A stretch of DNA of 15,863 nucleotides from an uncultured Acidobacteriota bacterium (GTDB lineage: Bacteria; Acidobacteriota; JAAYUB01), in assembly GCA_937925645.1 (NCBI GenBank), contig CALAMB010000074.1, positions 1 to 15,863 of the forward strand, read 5' to 3'. Of the stretch, positions 15,547 to 15,863 are shown piece by piece (position 1 is the stretch's first letter; every line of letters starts with the position of its first letter). The notes under the pieces are model-generated. The model was given only the letters and a program-made list of their open reading frames with translations. It did not search any database and was not told where the DNA came from. The translations under genes and the position numbers were made by a program.

Positions 15547-15623
15547 CGTAATCGTAATTCGTAATTCGTAATTCGTAATCGTAATCGTAATTCGTAATCG
15601 TCATCGTAATTCGTAATCGTGAT
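15547..15623. repeat. Tandem array of CGTAAT / CGTAATT units
   Basis: Twelve consecutive units of 6 or 7 bases start three bases after the EI24-type stop. Unit lengths in order are 6,7,7,7,6,6,7,6,6,7,6,6; the ninth (CGTCAT) and twelfth (CGTGAT) carry one substitution each. The array is much more AT-rich than its surroundings. It is not a CRISPR: there are no spacers. Confidence 0.9.
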
Positions 15624-15660
15624 CGGGGCTTGCTGTTCGGGGCTCGTTCCCGGTTCCCAT

Positions 15661-15674
15661 GCTCGAGCTCGAGC
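15661..15674. repeat. 14-bp perfect palindrome
   Basis: GCTCGAGCTCGAGC is self-complementary across all 14 bases. It lies between the tandem array and the terminator. Its role is unknown. Confidence 0.5.
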
Positions 15675-15713
15675 CTCGATGACGAGTACGATTACTCAGT
15701 TACTCCCGTTTTT

Positions 15714-15739
15714 CTGCCAATTTTTGGCAGGATTTTTTT
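15714..15739 (+). terminator. Rho-independent terminator
   Basis: CTGCCAA (15714-15720) and TTGGCAG (15724-15730) form a perfect 7-bp stem with a 3-base TTT loop. The T-tract of seven (15733-15739) follows after GA. On the minus strand no T-run follows, so it acts on plus-strand transcripts, most likely that of the EI24-type gene about 170 bases upstream. Confidence 0.8.
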
Positions 15740-15863
15740 CTGAAGCCATGAGCACAATCAAACAGCCGGCAAGCGGGAGGTACCGCGAGCGGCAGCGAGC
15801 GGCGCGATGGGCCAGCCGCCGCGATGTCCCGACGCCGCGACACCATTCCATCACGGTGGCGGC

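Larger units (their letters stand above)
15545..15863. other. Non-coding 3' region with repeats and terminator
   Basis: After the EI24-type stop the DNA holds a CGTAAT(T) tandem array, a palindrome, a small inverted repeat GAGTA-CGAT-TACTC (15684-15697) and an intrinsic terminator. After the terminator, short frames are open to the window edge on both strands (plus from ATG 15748; minus ending at a TGA near 15703). Neither has a convincing ribosome site or family signal, so no gene is called. Confidence 0.6.

Noticed and set aside
14557..15564. 335-codon frame overlapping the EI24-type gene in another phase
   Set aside because: The Arg/Gly/Pro/Ala-rich product lacks a family pattern, while the chosen frame has clear membrane helices and EI24 landmarks.
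15547..15623. CRISPR array
   Set aside because: Units are 6-7 bases with no spacers; no cas genes are present.
15748..15863. Possible start of a plus-strand gene (38 codons open to the edge)
   Set aside because: No proper ribosome site, Arg-rich product, and an equally open minus-strand frame over the same bases; undecidable without more sequence.

Overview
The window is about 15.9 kb of GC-rich, densely coding bacterial DNA with a Gram-negative envelope gene set (outer-membrane porin, polysaccharide export protein, tyrosine-kinase copolymerase). Strong G/C preference at third codon positions, the style of the TPR-fused O-antigen-ligase-type protein and a DUF4388 domain suggest an Acidobacteriota-like or deltaproteobacterial-type organism. 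That placement is inference from gene style; no rRNA or other marker is present.

Layout. (1) 1-191 is the 3' end of an unrecognised gene, convergent with uvrB (230-2290, minus). (2) uvrB is divergent from a large Wzc-type polysaccharide copolymerase/tyrosine kinase (2390-5071, plus). (3) Facing the kinase is a minus-strand operon, transcribed from about 10.7 kb down to 5.1 kb. It encodes a small exported Cys-rich protein, an outer-membrane beta-barrel, a short Wza/OPX-type export protein, and a polytopic Wzy/WaaL-type polymerase or ligase with a long TPR tail. With the kinase these form the chain-length control, export and polymerisation part of an exopolysaccharide pathway. No glycosyltransferase or flippase lies in the window. 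(4) Divergent from that operon are an aspartate-type aminotransferase and a PckA-like protein with overlapping ATGA codons (10925-13773, plus). (5) A DUF374 acyltransferase-like gene (minus) is divergent from an EI24/CysZ-like membrane protein (plus). (6) The last 320 bases are non-coding as far as can be seen: a CGTAAT(T) tandem array, a palindrome, a good intrinsic terminator and an undecided ORF start.

The main discovery is the kinase: a complete DUF4388 (PATAN-like) domain of about 135 residues is inserted in frame inside its ATPase domain, between Walker A' and Walker B. Nucleotide-binding motifs, C-terminal tyrosine cluster and both membrane helices are kept, so this looks like a BY-kinase with a built-in regulatory or protein-docking module. 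Second, the PckA-like protein keeps the P-loop and phosphate-binding arginines but has Arg and Asn at the positions aligned with two Mn2+ ligands (Lys213 and His232 of E. coli PckA). Third, the export protein appears to lack the C-terminal helix and lipobox of classical Wza and sits beside a separate barrel gene, matching the idea of OPX proteins that depend on a partner porin.
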